Counted from the first letter of the stretch, positions 1 through 8,689 are shown. The stretch: 55,666 bases of DNA from Neolewinella persica DSM 23188 (GCF_000373105.1 NZ_KB890450.1:1-55666), one strand, 5' to 3'. Program-made: numbers and translations. The notes: generated by a model from the sequence alone, not told the origin.

Positions 1-234
1 AACTCCATCCGGCCGCTGGCCCTGGGCCGGAAGAATTATTTATTTGCCGGATCCCATAAGGGCGCTCAACGGGCGGCGATGATGTACAGCTTTTTCGCCA
101 GTTGCAAATATGCTGGCGTTAATCCTTGGGAATGGCTGGCTGACGTCTTAGGCAGGATCGGTGCTCATCCGGTTAATCGGTTGGAGGAGTTGTTGCCGGA
201 GCGGTGGGCGGAAAAACAAGGCGGCGGCCTGTAG
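1..234 (+). CDS. IS66 family transposase (TnpC), C-terminal fragment
   Basis: These are the last 77 codons of an IS66-type DDE transposase; the rest lies beyond the window edge. Visible family features are the NSIRPLALGRKNYLF stretch, the SHKGAQRAAMMYSF segment and NPWEWL, typical of the TnpC C-terminus. The stop codon at 232-234 falls at the inner edge of the terminal inverted repeat, a compact arrangement common in IS66 elements. TnpC catalyses transposition together with the accessory proteins TnpA and TnpB. The same 77 residues are encoded on the minus strand at the other window end. Confidence 0.85.
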   Translation, partial: NSIRPLALGRKNYLFAGSHKGAQRAAMMYSFFASCKYAGVNPWEWLADVLGRIGAHPVNRLEELLPERWAEKQGGGL

Positions 235-250
235 TTGCTCGGACGGTTAC
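1..250 (+). mobile_element. Right end of an IS66-family insertion sequence
   Basis: This stretch is the 3' part of an IS66-type element and ends with the terminal repeat GTTGCTCGGACGGTTAC at 234-250. The same DNA appears as its reverse complement at 55408-55657, so the two window ends carry inverted copies of one element. Identity between the copies stops just after position 250-251, which fixes the element boundary. IS66 elements usually make 8-bp target duplications, so 251-258 (CAGCCTGG) is the expected duplication, but its partner lies outside the window. The insertion truncates the gene fragment that follows. Confidence 0.85.
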
Positions 251-251
251 C

Positions 252-341
252 AGCCTGGTAGACTACAACATCCGCGAAGCAAAGGGCATCTACCTCGATA
301 TCCGGATGATCGGCGGTATGTCTGGCAACGTAGCAGCGTAG
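252..341 (+). pseudogene. 3' remnant of a gene cut by the IS66 insertion
   Basis: An open frame without a start runs from the IS66 boundary to a TAG at 339-341. It encodes 29 residues (SLVDYNIREAKGIYLDI... then RMIGGMSGNVAA). The next gene starts 3 nt after the stop, suggesting the two were one operon. I do not recognise the family. The remnant is likely the C-terminus of a protein of the integrated element that carried the downstream small gene. Confidence 0.45.
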
Positions 342-344
342 GCT

Positions 345-542
345 ATGACGACCGAAGAACGGCAAGCAGCGATTGAGGTGGCCACTGAGCACCTCGACAG
401 CATCGAAATCTATGTGGGCATGATCCGTCAACATTTGGATCCAATCGATCGGTACCTCACGCAGGCCCAGGAAGAACTCCGGGAACTGCAGTCAGCAGGT
501 ACCAGCTCAGAAGCGATCCCGCACCACGTCAAGGATAAGTGA
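345..542 (+). CDS. Small hypothetical protein (65 aa), element cargo
   Basis: The product is a charged, mostly helical 65-residue protein rich in Glu, Gln and Ile/Leu, with a heptad-like stretch in the middle (residues about 5-50) that could form a short coiled coil or helical bundle. No signal peptide, membrane segment or known motif is visible. The start at 345 is chosen because it sits 3 nt downstream of the stop of the truncated preceding gene, which fits translational coupling. A rho-independent terminator follows at 575-610. Its place between an IS66 end and a tRNA-linked integrase suggests it belongs to an integrative element; function unknown. Confidence 0.5.
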   Translation: MTTEERQAAIEVATEHLDSIEIYVGMIRQHLDPIDRYLTQAQEELRELQSAGTSSEAIPHHVKDK

Positions 543-574
543 TTCCCTAAAGAAGTTAGCAACCCGTTTTTACC

Positions 575-610
575 GAAGCGTTCGTGCCTATTTGGTGCGG
601 GCGCTTTTTT
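575..610 (+). terminator. Rho-independent terminator
   Basis: A 12-bp stem, AGCGTTCGTGCC paired with GGTGCGGGCGCT (several G-T pairs), with a 4-5 nt loop is followed by a run of T. It closes the small operon ending at 542. Confidence 0.75.
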
Positions 611-834
611 GATTGGGTGGTATATCAAATGCAAAACTGAGTCAACTATCTTCAATTTTTTTTCCACTAAAAACGCGTATGTTTGGGAGAATAGATAGTT
701 GCTATTTGCGCAAGTTGGTGGGTGTTGTGAAATTGCGCTCAATAACAATAAATAGCCACATGTCCATTCAATCGTAGCCCTTATTAACCACGACCTTCAC
801 TATAGGTCAAGCCCTCATTAAATACACATTCGAT

Positions 835-1674
835 ATGCTTCCAGATTATTCATTTGTTTTCAACTATTTTCAAAACAAGCTCCGCGATCTTAAGGACGAA
901 CACATGTTAAGCACCTTAAGCAACAACCCATGCTCCATAAAGACTAAGGATGACATTAAGAATTTTGTCAAAAAAATAGCAGAGGATCTATTCGAAGAGG
1001 AGGATTACTATTTCATCGAAAACGAAAACTCAGTAAATAGATTAGACTTTAATTATTGCGGCCAAGACATGTTTCTAGAGATAGATGAGAGATTCAATCA
1101 CATCGAACTAGATTTCCATCAAACAATAAAGTTCATGGCATCCCTCTCAAATAAAATGCTTGCATCAGTAAACCCAACAGGGACAAATGTTGCAGGAGAT
1201 ATTGAAGACATGAGAGATGCCTGGTTTAAAGGTCTGCCAATTCATATTCCAGAAGTCAACTTTAGACATAGACATATGTCTGGTAGGTTTTTCAAGGAAG
1301 ATGAACTCAAATCATTTTTCATCGTCGAAGGCAAAACATCACTATTTGATTATGAAAATGATTTAATCTTAGGAATTAATAAGTTTTTAGAAGAAAAAGG
1401 TTCTACTATCAGATATTCACCTGATCAAATTAAGGCTTATCAGGAAAATCATAAAGTGATTGGTGCCTTTCTAAATGGAGACTATTGCAAAACTATAAGA
1501 ATAGAAGAACAAAGGATGATAGTCGGGAATGGGTTTGAAAATCAAATATTCCTGACTAGATACCTCGATAGAAATCCCAAAACCCGGGTTTTATTTAAAA
1601 AAGAAAATGACGATACTGGAATAGAAGTCAATTCCTTCGTTGAGTTTATTCACACTTTAGGTAAGAATACCTAA
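835..1674 (+). CDS. Hypothetical protein (279 aa), AT-rich cargo gene
   Basis: The product is an acidic, Phe- and Asn-rich soluble protein of 279 residues without a signal peptide or membrane segment, and I do not recognise its family. Its codon use and base composition are clearly more AT-rich than the housekeeping genes of the window and resemble the genes at 51.6-54.9 kb, a sign of horizontal acquisition. It lies alone between a terminator at 575-610 and the convergent integrase gene, so it is probably cargo of the element integrated at tRNA-Asp. A defence or fitness role is possible but only inferred. The start at 835 is the first ATG; no clear Shine-Dalgarno sequence precedes it, which is normal for Bacteroidota. 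Confidence 0.65.
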   Translation: MLPDYSFVFNYFQNKLRDLKDEHMLSTLSNNPCSIKTKDDIKNFVKKIAEDLFEEEDYYFIENENSVNRLDFNYCGQDMFLEIDERFNHIELDFHQTIKFMASLSNKMLASVNPTGTNVAGDIEDMRDAWFKGLPIHIPEVNFRHRHMSGRFFKEDELKSFFIVEGKTSLFDYENDLILGINKFLEEKGSTIRYSPDQIKAYQENHKVIGAFLNGDYCKTIRIEEQRMIVGNGFENQIFLTRYLDRNPKTRVLFKKENDDTGIEVNSFVEFIHTLGKNT

Positions 1675-1719
1675 AAAACGCGTGCTTCCCCTACAGCTGG
1701 TATCGACTTTCCGCTCTCA

Positions 1720-2862
1720 CTATTGAAAGAAAGCCCTATCAGCACTCATCTGCGCCAGCGAAATCCCCCCAGCCAGTATGTAACTCTTAAAAGTAGCCTC
1801 CCGCTTCCAGCCCCCCGCCTGCATGATCTCCGGCACCGGCATCCCGTCCAGAAGCATATTGGTAGCCGCGCTGCGCCGGGCCGTGTGCGTGGTCAACAGT
1901 GCCGACTTAGCCAGGTAGGGCTCACCGGGCGTGGCCTGATTAGCCACCAGGCCGGCCATGCTGGCAATGATCTTCAGTTTGCGGTTGGCTTCCTGGTTGG
2001 TGTCTCCAGAAAGATCGTAATCATGCTTTTTAAGGATGGCCATTGCTGCCGGCTTGATCGGGATGATGCTGATCGTACCCGTTTTCTCCGCAACGTTCCG
2101 GTAAAAGGACTTATCCCCGTGCTGTAGGACGTTGCTGCGGTGGATGGCGATACTGTCCCCGAATCTCAGCACCAGGTAATAAGAGATAAGGAAGCGATCG
2201 CGTTCTTTCTGCAGGTCTGGCCGGCTGGACAGATTAACGCTCTCCAGCTGCTTAATTTCCTCACGACTCAGGTAGATCTTATCCGTCGGGCGGATCCTTT
2301 CGGCGATAAAGCCTTTCGCCTTGAAACTGGTATTCGTATGCAGCTCCCGATCGAGGCCAATCCGCATAAACATCTTCAGGTGTTTGATGTGCTTGCCGGC
2401 ACCGGCGCGGCCGCAGCCGTTGTCCTGGAGGTAAGCAATGAAGTTTCGGTAAAACTCCATGTTGACTTCCGTAAAAGAAATATCTTCCTTTCCCAGGTAT
2501 GCGGCAAAAGCACGTAACCGTTTCAGATGGCTCCGGTATTGTTTCCAGGTGCTCTCCCCTACCGGCTGCTTACCGGCTTCGCATTCTTCCAGGTAGATCT
2601 CCACGAGCTGGAGCAGCGAGTTAGTAACACCCATCAGGCCTCCCAGGGCTTCGTTCTCCAGGCGGGTTAATATGGCATTGATCCGCTTGGCCAGTGGCGC
2701 GGTCGGCTTCAGCCGGCCCAGGTCATTGTCCCAATCACCAGGACGTGCATGGTGTGGCGTAGCAGCATAATTCTTGTCGCCTTCGTGGTAGGTGTAAATT
2801 TTGATGTTGCAGGTACCGTTCTTACGTGGACGGTGCGTCCAAAGCTTTGCGCGGGCGGTCAT
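1720..2862 (-). CDS. Tyrosine recombinase / site-specific integrase
   Basis: This 380-residue protein has the usual layout of Bacteroidota tyrosine integrases: an arm-binding region (about 1-80), a SAM-like core-binding domain (about 80-180) and a catalytic domain (about 195-375). The catalytic residues are visible: R233 in LRFGDS, a lysine near K260, H326 and R329 in HTARR, W352 in GGWKR and the nucleophile Y361 in KSYILAG. The full set suggests an active enzyme. The gene lies about 170 bp from the 3' end of tRNA-Asp, the classic arrangement for an element integrated into a tRNA gene, so the element should extend leftward from the tRNA. The other attachment site is not in the window. Confidence 0.9.
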   Translation of the reverse strand: MTARAKLWTHRPRKNGTCNIKIYTYHEGDKNYAATPHHARPGDWDNDLGRLKPTAPLAKRINAILTRLENEALGGLMGVTNSLLQLVEIYLEECEAGKQPVGESTWKQYRSHLKRLRAFAAYLGKEDISFTEVNMEFYRNFIAYLQDNGCGRAGAGKHIKHLKMFMRIGLDRELHTNTSFKAKGFIAERIRPTDKIYLSREEIKQLESVNLSSRPDLQKERDRFLISYYLVLRFGDSIAIHRSNVLQHGDKSFYRNVAEKTGTISIIPIKPAAMAILKKHDYDLSGDTNQEANRKLKIIASMAGLVANQATPGEPYLAKSALLTTHTARRSAATNMLLDGMPVPEIMQAGGWKREATFKSYILAGGISLAQMSADRAFFQ

Positions 2863-3001
2863 GGTCAGAAAAGATTTTTGAGGTCAGAAATATGTCTGAA
2901 TCTAGCCCCAAAATATTTCATTTAACCACGATAAAAAACAAACCGTTTGTTTTATTGTAAAGAAAAAACACCCGCAAGCCCAATAGAACCGTATAAAACG
3001 C

Positions 3002-3029
3002 AAAAAGCCGCTCCAAAATGGAACGGCTT
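3002..3029 (-). terminator. Terminator of the tRNA-Asp transcript
   Basis: On the minus strand a 10-bp stem (AAGCCGTTCC with GGAGCGGCTT) and a short loop end in a T run, directly after the tRNA 3' end. It should stop the tRNA transcript before the integrase gene. Confidence 0.75.
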
Positions 3030-3032
3030 AAG

Positions 3033-3106
3033 CGGTCTGGACGGGACTCGAACCCGCGACCTCCGCCGTGACAGGGCGGCATTCTAACCAACTGAACTAC
3101 CAGACC
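3033..3106 (-). tRNA. tRNA-Asp (GTC)
   Basis: The minus strand folds as a standard cloverleaf: acceptor stem GGTCTGG/CCAGACC, D-arm with AGTTGGTTA, anticodon stem CCGCC/GGCGG around loop CTGTCAC, and a T-arm with GGTTCGAGTCC. The anticodon GTC decodes Asp. Position 3033 gives the discriminator G; CCA is not encoded. Its 3' end faces the integrase gene at 1720-2862, which makes it the likely attachment site of the element on its left. Confidence 0.95.
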
Positions 3107-3293
3107 AGTAGTCTCAAACACCCAGAAAATCACTGCATTTCAGTGACCGTATTTCCAAATGCTGTGCAAATATAGAGGCATTCGGAGCACCCTTGCAAGC
3201 CTTAGGCAAAGAAAGAACCTCTTTTTTTTACGCTGCGGGGTTTAGTACGCTGAAAACCAGCAAAAAAGGAGGCAAAAAAAGTTTCAAAAAATA

Positions 3294-3335
3294 TGAAAAA
3301 GAAGCCCCGACAGCGGGCTTGCTGCTGGGGCTTCT
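3294..3335 (-). terminator. Rho-independent terminator
   Basis: On the minus strand the stem AGAAGCCCC/GGGGCTTCT, with an inner GC-rich helix, is followed by TTTTT. It lies just after the stop of the T9SS-exported protein gene (3350). Confidence 0.8.
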
Positions 3336-3349
3336 GGTTCAGGTTCTGC

Positions 3350-5869
3350 CTACTTCATCAAAACCAACCGCTGCGTATAAACGCTGCCTTCCACCCGCAT
3401 GCGGGCGAAGTACATACCCGCAGGCACTGCAGACTGCTGCGCGTCCCAGTACCAGGAGTAAGTATTGTTGCCAGTGGGGCTGATCACATCACTGGTGATG
3501 ACCCGACCGGAAAGGTCGAGGATCTCGACGCCGACACGGGTATTGACGGGCAGTTCGAAAGAAATCGTCGTACCAGCCGTGAAGGGGTTCGGCGTGGCCC
3601 GGACAGCGCTGAAGTCAGACGCATCCTGACTGGTTACGCTGGTGGGGAAACAGCCCGGGGGGGTAATCACCGTGAGCACCTGGGTACAAGTACTCGTGAG
3701 GCCGGCAGCGTCGGTCGCTGTCCAGACAATGTTTAATCCGTCGCTAATTCGGCGGGCGGTACCGCCCTCAAGCGTGGCAGTATTGGTCCCATTATTAAAA
3801 AGGGTCGCGGTACCGCAGTTGTCTGTAGCGACAGGATCAAAGGAAGCATCTGGGAAAATAAACGTGCAATCAGTTGCGGAGTCAACCTGCACCGTAATGT
3901 CCCTACAGGTAATCACGGGTGGCGTAATGTCATTGACGGTCACGTTAAACGTACACATGGAGCTCTTGCCCGACTCATCCGTAGCAGTTACCGTCACCGG
4001 CGTTTCGCCGACGGAGAAGGTGGAGCCGCTGTCCTGAGAGTAGGTGATCGTAACGGTGCTGGAACAATCATCCGTAGCTGATGCCTCGAAGGTAGCTACG
4101 CCCGAACAGTTGTCGTCTGCGTCGATCATGATGGGGTCCGGGCAAGAAACAACCGGAGCTTCCGTATCCTGGCAGACGATGGTGCCCGCAGAGAAAGAAA
4201 CGTTATCAATGAACACCCTTTCGGTACCTGCATCAAAATCAGCCTGGAAGATCAGTTGAATAGGCTCGGTATAAGTTCCGGTGATGGTGTAATTAACGGT
4301 AGTCCATACCCCGGTCACCAAACCAGGTAGCCCGTTAGAGCCGTCACCAGCTGTCGAAAATATCTGTTCCAGCGGGGTAAACCCACGGGCTATGCCCGCT
4401 GCAAAGGCATCAGCTCCGGTACCTGATGCTTCGTAGGTGGTTGAATTAACAAAATAATCGAAGGAAACCACCACGTTAGTTAGCCCGGTAATGTCTACAG
4501 GCGTCAGGAAAACAACTACGGTACCGTCAGTATCCTCCAGTACCAAACCCTGATTACCGTCAGGGAAAGCAGCATCGCTATCGTTACTGACCCCTACAGC
4601 ATCACCATCCGTCAGGCCGGCTTCGCCGCTTGTGCCCGTTCGGGTAGGAATAAATTGCGTGGTAAAACCAAGTTCCTGTGCCTTAAAAGAATGCGCTACC
4701 GCAGGCTGTCCCTGGTTGTTTATTAGTTCATGGATGGCTGCAGGATCTCCCGTATCAAAATAATCACCTGAAGAACCCAACGGCTCTTCAAAGCTGGTTC
4801 CCGGCGTGGCGTCAGGTATACAGTCTCCCGCAGCGTTCGTGGTTAGCGTCAGCGCAACCAGGTCGCCTGCAGTAGCACAGTCCCCTTCCCCACGCACGTA
4901 ATAAGTAGCTCCTGAAACGGCACCATCAAAAAAGTCGTAGGAACTACCGGAAGTAGCCGCTATCTGGTTCGTACCCGCCGCATCGTCGTAGATGACCCAC
5001 TGGGTAGCATTGTTTAGGTTTCCAGCAAAAGTCAGGCGAAAAGGAACACCCGGGCAGACACTTGCCGGGAACTGCCCAACGGTTGGGGCAGATGGCTCCA
5101 CGCACATTGGCCAACCTGCTGTTACAGTCCCGGAAGAGAAGGAGATATTATCGATGGCCATTTCTTCGGACGCTGAGTTAGTATCGAATTCTACCACCAA
5201 TTGCATCGTCTGGCCCGCCATGGCCGATAGATCGGCAGTAAGCGTTTGCCACATCTCGCTGTTTTCCATCGCATCATTAGCGGCAGTCAGGAGCGTAACC
5301 CTTGTGCCATCCGCCATATTGACCAGATAGATCTCTACCCGGTCATCCGCTCCGTCACTGTTTTCGTAGCTGGTATTGTGGATGATGTAGTCGATGGAAA
5401 ACATTGTAGTAGCCTCCACTACCACCGGGTTGAACCGCAGGCTTGTCAGTCCGTCCGGGTCGTCCAGAATATAGACATTATTGTTGCCGCCAGTAGGTGG
5501 GTTAGCCACAAAATCGATGGCCAGGGTGCCCATGTCATTGTCCGGAGCACTGGGGACCGTTACGTCAATGGCGCCAAACAGTTCACCATCCGTAAGGCCA
5601 AGGCTTGGCATACGGGTTGGCGTGAAAACAACCTGGTAGCCCAGGGCAGAACCTGACGTAGCCGCATTAGGCGCCGTTTGCGGAGCCATATTATTGACTA
5701 ATATATGCTGAACAGATCCCGATCCGCCATCTACATAGCTGGTGGTACCGATGGTGCTGGTGGAGAAATCCTGAGAGGCTTGTCCCATTGCAACGCCTGA
5801 GATGGCCATAAAAACCAAAGAGAACAGGCAGCATACTGTAGTCCGGAAATAAGTGTAAGTGTTTTTCAT
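3350..5869 (-). CDS. Secreted HYR-domain protein with T9SS sorting domain
   Basis: This 839-residue protein has a Sec signal peptide (about 1-29). It appears to carry two MAM/jelly-roll-like modules (about 35-245 and 360-575), each ending in an (A/F)IDN(I/V)SFS strand, and an Ig-like module between them (about 255-350). A HYR domain follows (about 580-665, DTEAPVVSCP to FNVTVND), then a second HYR-like repeat (about 665-745). The end is a type A T9SS sorting domain (about 757-839, with TPNPF, LDLSGRV and AGMYFARM). HYR and MAM modules are extracellular adhesion folds; the sorting domain sends the protein through T9SS to the surface or medium. No catalytic motif is seen, so an adhesin or matrix role is inferred. 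The gene stands alone with its own terminator. Confidence 0.85.
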   Translation of the reverse strand: MKNTYTYFRTTVCCLFSLVFMAISGVAMGQASQDFSTSTIGTTSYVDGGSGSVQHILVNNMAPQTAPNAATSGSALGYQVVFTPTRMPSLGLTDGELFGAIDVTVPSAPDNDMGTLAIDFVANPPTGGNNNVYILDDPDGLTSLRFNPVVVEATTMFSIDYIIHNTSYENSDGADDRVEIYLVNMADGTRVTLLTAANDAMENSEMWQTLTADLSAMAGQTMQLVVEFDTNSASEEMAIDNISFSSGTVTAGWPMCVEPSAPTVGQFPASVCPGVPFRLTFAGNLNNATQWVIYDDAAGTNQIAATSGSSYDFFDGAVSGATYYVRGEGDCATAGDLVALTLTTNAAGDCIPDATPGTSFEEPLGSSGDYFDTGDPAAIHELINNQGQPAVAHSFKAQELGFTTQFIPTRTGTSGEAGLTDGDAVGVSNDSDAAFPDGNQGLVLEDTDGTVVVFLTPVDITGLTNVVVSFDYFVNSTTYEASGTGADAFAAGIARGFTPLEQIFSTAGDGSNGLPGLVTGVWTTVNYTITGTYTEPIQLIFQADFDAGTERVFIDNVSFSAGTIVCQDTEAPVVSCPDPIMIDADDNCSGVATFEASATDDCSSTVTITYSQDSGSTFSVGETPVTVTATDESGKSSMCTFNVTVNDITPPVITCRDITVQVDSATDCTFIFPDASFDPVATDNCGTATLFNNGTNTATLEGGTARRISDGLNIVWTATDAAGLTSTCTQVLTVITPPGCFPTSVTSQDASDFSAVRATPNPFTAGTTISFELPVNTRVGVEILDLSGRVITSDVISPTGNNTYSWYWDAQQSAVPAGMYFARMRVEGSVYTQRLVLMK

Positions 5870-6139
5870 ACCGAGTATAGAAGGGTGAAAACATCCTGTA
5901 CGGGCAGCGCAAAAGAAGGAGAAACCTATGGGTTAGTGGTGGCCCACCGGTAAACTATTGCTCAAAACCCGATTGTTTTGGTGTAGAATGCCTTTAAAAT
6001 TATTTACCCCTACAAGGTAACTCTAGCGGGAAAGACTTCAAAACCAATGTTCTCAACTGCAGCCGTTTTACTGGTGATCAGGCATTGAAACGGGGGGATT
6101 CCTCGGGAAAAACAGGTATTTTTACTTAGGGGTCGCTGT

Positions 6140-6314
6140 GCTCAGGTTGCAGGTTGCAAGTTGCAGGTTGCTGCGCTCCGTTGCAGGGGTTACCAGGTCG
6201 CTGTTGTTTTTATTTTATTCGAACGAAGTGAACTGCAACGTGCGGTAGCTGCAACGCACCGAAGGTGCTCTGCAACGGGAGCGCAAGCGACCTCTGCAAC
6301 GGGAGCGAAGCGAC
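6140..6314. repeat. Intergenic repeat region (GCGGTAGCTGCAAC family)
   Basis: The gap after the TonB-like gene contains repeated GCAAC units, for example GGTTGCAGGTTGCAAGTTGC, and two near copies of TGCAACGGGAGCG(C/A)AAGCGACC. A related block with the unit TGCAACGGGAGCGTAAGCGA lies at 15109-15172. Parts are self-complementary. No gene is supported here. The stretch 5870-6140 upstream shows nothing recognisable. Confidence 0.6.
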
Positions 6315-6315
6315 C

Positions 6316-7188
6316 CTACTGCAGCGAAAACTTAACCGGCAGGTTATATCGTACCCGAACCGGCAGCCCACCCTGAATGCCGGGCTTAAAGCGGGCATCC
6401 TCCTTATTGATGGCGTTTACTGCTTTCAGGGCGGCTGCGGTACAGCCGCCGGCCACTTCCCTGGCCGCGGCAACGTCGGAAATGGAGCCGTCCTTTTCTA
6501 CGGTAAACGAAACCACTACGGTGCCTTGGATACCGTTTTCGCGGGCCAGCGCCGGGTAATTTACGCGGGATTGAACGAAGGAGAGCAAGGCACGGTCAGA
6601 GCAGGTTTTCCGCTGATCGCCTTGCAGGTCGAAACATTCCTTACCGAAGACTGGCATGCGTTCGGCAAAGATGAGGGGCCCATCGTCGATAACGGGTTTC
6701 GGGGGCGGCGGTGGTGGTGGAGGGGGCGGGGTCGCAGGTGCAACGGGCGTTGGAGGTGCAAGGTTGGCAATGATCGGATCATCTGGCTCAATGTCCCGGG
6801 TTTGGAAAACTTCCGGTTCGATCTCCGGCTCGTCCACCGCCTCAATTACGGGTGGCGGTGGAGGCGGCGGCGGTGGCGGTTCGTGGAGAGTTATCGGGAT
6901 GTCAACTTCGAATATATCGTCCTCTTCGACGATGTAGCCTAAGATCGCTCCTTCCGGAGTAAATTCCGTCCAGTTGATCGCCAGGATGCTGGCCATGATG
7001 GCCACACAAAGGGACAAACGGTGCAAAGGCCGGGTAAAACTGAAGGCAGCATGTTTTACCCGCTTGCCGTTCGTGATGGTCTCCGCACGGAGTCGGTTCC
7101 GGAGCGTAAGAATGGTCAGGCCGACCAGCAGGCACAGGCCGCCCAGCCCCAGCAGCACCGCAGTGCCGCTGAAAGTAAATATCAGCAT
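6316..7188 (-). CDS. TonB family energy-transducing protein
   Basis: The 290-residue product has two N-terminal membrane segments (about 5-27 and 57-75). A periplasmic region follows with two polyproline tracts separated by an acidic stretch (about 100-170), the usual rigid spacer of TonB proteins. The C-terminal TonB domain (about 205-290) shows YPALARENGIQGTVVVSFTV and ends in LPVRVRYNLPVKFSLQ. TonB couples the proton gradient to outer-membrane transporters. The extra membrane helix resembles BlaR/M56-like or Bacteroidota TonB variants. It is monocistronic here with no exbBD nearby, so its partner receptor is unknown. The two Cys residues just before the domain could form a disulphide. Confidence 0.85.
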   Translation of the reverse strand: MLIFTFSGTAVLLGLGGLCLLVGLTILTLRNRLRAETITNGKRVKHAAFSFTRPLHRLSLCVAIMASILAINWTEFTPEGAILGYIVEEDDIFEVDIPITLHEPPPPPPPPPPVIEAVDEPEIEPEVFQTRDIEPDDPIIANLAPPTPVAPATPPPPPPPPPPKPVIDDGPLIFAERMPVFGKECFDLQGDQRKTCSDRALLSFVQSRVNYPALARENGIQGTVVVSFTVEKDGSISDVAAAREVAGGCTAAALKAVNAINKEDARFKPGIQGGLPVRVRYNLPVKFSLQ

Positions 7189-7283
7189 AAAAGTAAAGGT
7201 TGTGGGAAGGCTGATTGATCAGCTTCCCGGTGGATAAGACCTCCGGCCGGTAGGTATATCCATTAGATGTAAACCGATAATGA

Positions 7284-7312
7284 TTTGGTGGGTGGGCGTT
7301 CTTTTACCTTTG
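7284..7312 (+). promoter_or_regulatory. Candidate Bacteroidota-type promoter
   Basis: TTTG at 7284-7287 and TACCTTTG at 7305-7312 match the -33 and -7 consensus (TTTG and TAnnTTTG), with a 17-nt spacer, slightly short of the usual 19-21. It points along the plus strand into the gap that contains the dispersed motif at 7329, with no plus-strand gene downstream. It may drive a small RNA or be a chance match. Confidence 0.3.
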
Positions 7313-7328
7313 CTCCGTTGCCCTTTCC

Positions 7329-7348
7329 TTTGCACCTGCGACCGCGCC
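7329..7348 (+). repeat. Dispersed intergenic motif TTTGCACCTGCGACCGCGCC
   Basis: This 20-mer is identical to 13529-13548 and close to copies at 13722, 22069, 38143, 44609 and 49248. It lies between two minus-strand genes. Confidence 0.65.
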
Positions 7349-7387
7349 ACATTCTATTCTGACCAGTTTTATTGCGCCTGCTGAAAA

Positions 7388-7720
7388 TCAGAGATAGGGC
7401 TTCATCCTTTCCTCAATCTTCCTGCGGGGTATCACCCCACTGATGTGATCAACCACCTCCCGGTCTTTAAGAAAGATGGTGGAGGGGATCGCTGCGACCC
7501 CCAGATCAAGGCTCAAGTCTTGTTGTTGTTCGATGTCAACCCAGTGGACTTCAACGTCGGGATAATTATGCTGAACACGGTCCATAAACCCACGCAATAT
7601 CTCCACGCTGCCCGCCCATTCCGCGAAGAATACGACAATAATCAAGTGGTCATCACTACTGTCTAACCAGGTAGTCAGTAGGTTACTTTTCTTGGAGTTG
7701 GGGTCAGACGAATGGTTCAA
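7388..7720 (-). CDS. Thioredoxin-fold protein lacking the CxxC motif
   Basis: The 110-residue protein matches the length and layout of a thioredoxin: first helix, a hydrophobic strand LIIVVFFAEW, the active-site position at residues 36-39, helix ILRGFMDRV, the strand VEVHWVDIEQ, the cis-proline region AAIPSTIFL (P79) and the final helix. The catalytic CGPC is replaced by AGSV, so both redox cysteines are gone while the cis-proline stays. It cannot act as a dithiol oxidoreductase and is more likely a binding or regulatory protein. A second cysteine-less relative lies at 9948-10304, and both sit near a sigma54 activator and an AraC regulator, which suggests a signalling role. Confidence 0.75.
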   Translation of the reverse strand: MNHSSDPNSKKSNLLTTWLDSSDDHLIIVVFFAEWAGSVEILRGFMDRVQHNYPDVEVHWVDIEQQQDLSLDLGVAAIPSTIFLKDREVVDHISGVIPRRKIEERMKPYL

Positions 7721-7868
7721 AATTCAATTGGAAAGGCTAAAAATAATGTATTCACGTTGGTGCAACGGAAGCCGAATCCCCAATGTTTAGCCTTACAGAA
7801 GAAATTTCAATCGTTATTTTTTCTTAGCCATAAAAACTCAATAGCTTATGATCAGGCTGGCGCCAGGG

Positions 7869-8516
7869 CTATCTTCCAATTGAACTTGATTGATGCTCAG
7901 GATCTTGCCCTAAAGTACCAGGGGTGTCACTGTCCTGGCTACCCGCTGAGCGAATCGTTGCCTCCATCGGAAACGACCTGGTTGGGCGTCCGGAAGGCAC
8001 CTCTGATGGTTGCGGTACATTTTCCATAATATGAGCGGTGCCGCTCATTTTTACACCGTCAGGCTTTCGTGCGCGTCCCCTTCGAATAGCCCCTTCCAAT
8101 ATTTTACGGTCCGCTGCCAACTGGAGGTTAAATGTTGGCATTGATTTCTGGAGCACTTCTTCCAAAAGAAAGCACTTCTGCTGGAATTCGGTTTGGTACA
8201 AAGCCGCCGCTCCATGTTTCATTACCGCGGTGTCAGCAACACTGTATTCCTGTGACGCGTCAAGGAGGAAAACCAGTGGAGAGTGCGTATGAAGGTCCTT
8301 AATGTAGAATAGCAGGTCGATGTCCGTGAAGGAAGGCTGACCAAATCCCACCAGGATCAGGTTGTAATTCATCCACTTCAATCTAATCTCAAGTTTTTTC
8401 CTGCTATCGGCCCTGGTGATTATGCAGTTTGGTGCCCAGGTAAGACACTGATGCTTAAACAACTGAAAGTTGGCATCATCCTCTTCAAAGATGAGGACGT
8501 TAATTACTTTTCTCAT
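7869..8516 (-). CDS. Receiver-like protein without phospho-acceptor Asp
   Basis: From MRKVINVLIFEEDD the first 125 residues follow the alpha/beta order of a response-regulator receiver domain: an acidic cluster EEDD after strand 1, the strand YNLILVGFGQP, the strand SPLVFLLDAS and the strand AALYQTEF. The phospho-acceptor Asp after strand 3 is replaced by Gly (LVGFG) and the conserved Lys after strand 5 by Thr, so this is a pseudo-receiver that cannot be phosphorylated in the usual way. The last 90 residues are low-complexity and rich in Ser, Pro and Arg, probably disordered, and no DNA-binding domain is visible. The start at 8516 is preferred over 8585 because the receiver fold begins there. 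It is divergent from the AraC gene at 8702. Confidence 0.65.
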   Translation of the reverse strand: MRKVINVLIFEEDDANFQLFKHQCLTWAPNCIITRADSRKKLEIRLKWMNYNLILVGFGQPSFTDIDLLFYIKDLHTHSPLVFLLDASQEYSVADTAVMKHGAAALYQTEFQQKCFLLEEVLQKSMPTFNLQLAADRKILEGAIRRGRARKPDGVKMSGTAHIMENVPQPSEVPSGRPTRSFPMEATIRSAGSQDSDTPGTLGQDPEHQSSSIGR

Positions 8517-8689
8517 GTAACTGTTTAAAACAGCGGCCTTAATGATTGAAATGCCGCTGACCGTTGAAAGTTGATGACTTTGCAACGAAAGGTAGATATG
8601 GACATTGAAGATAAGGTAACGAATACCTTACCCCCTTAATACTTTGTATGAAAATGCGCATGCGGGGCAATCAGAAACCGGACATAGAC

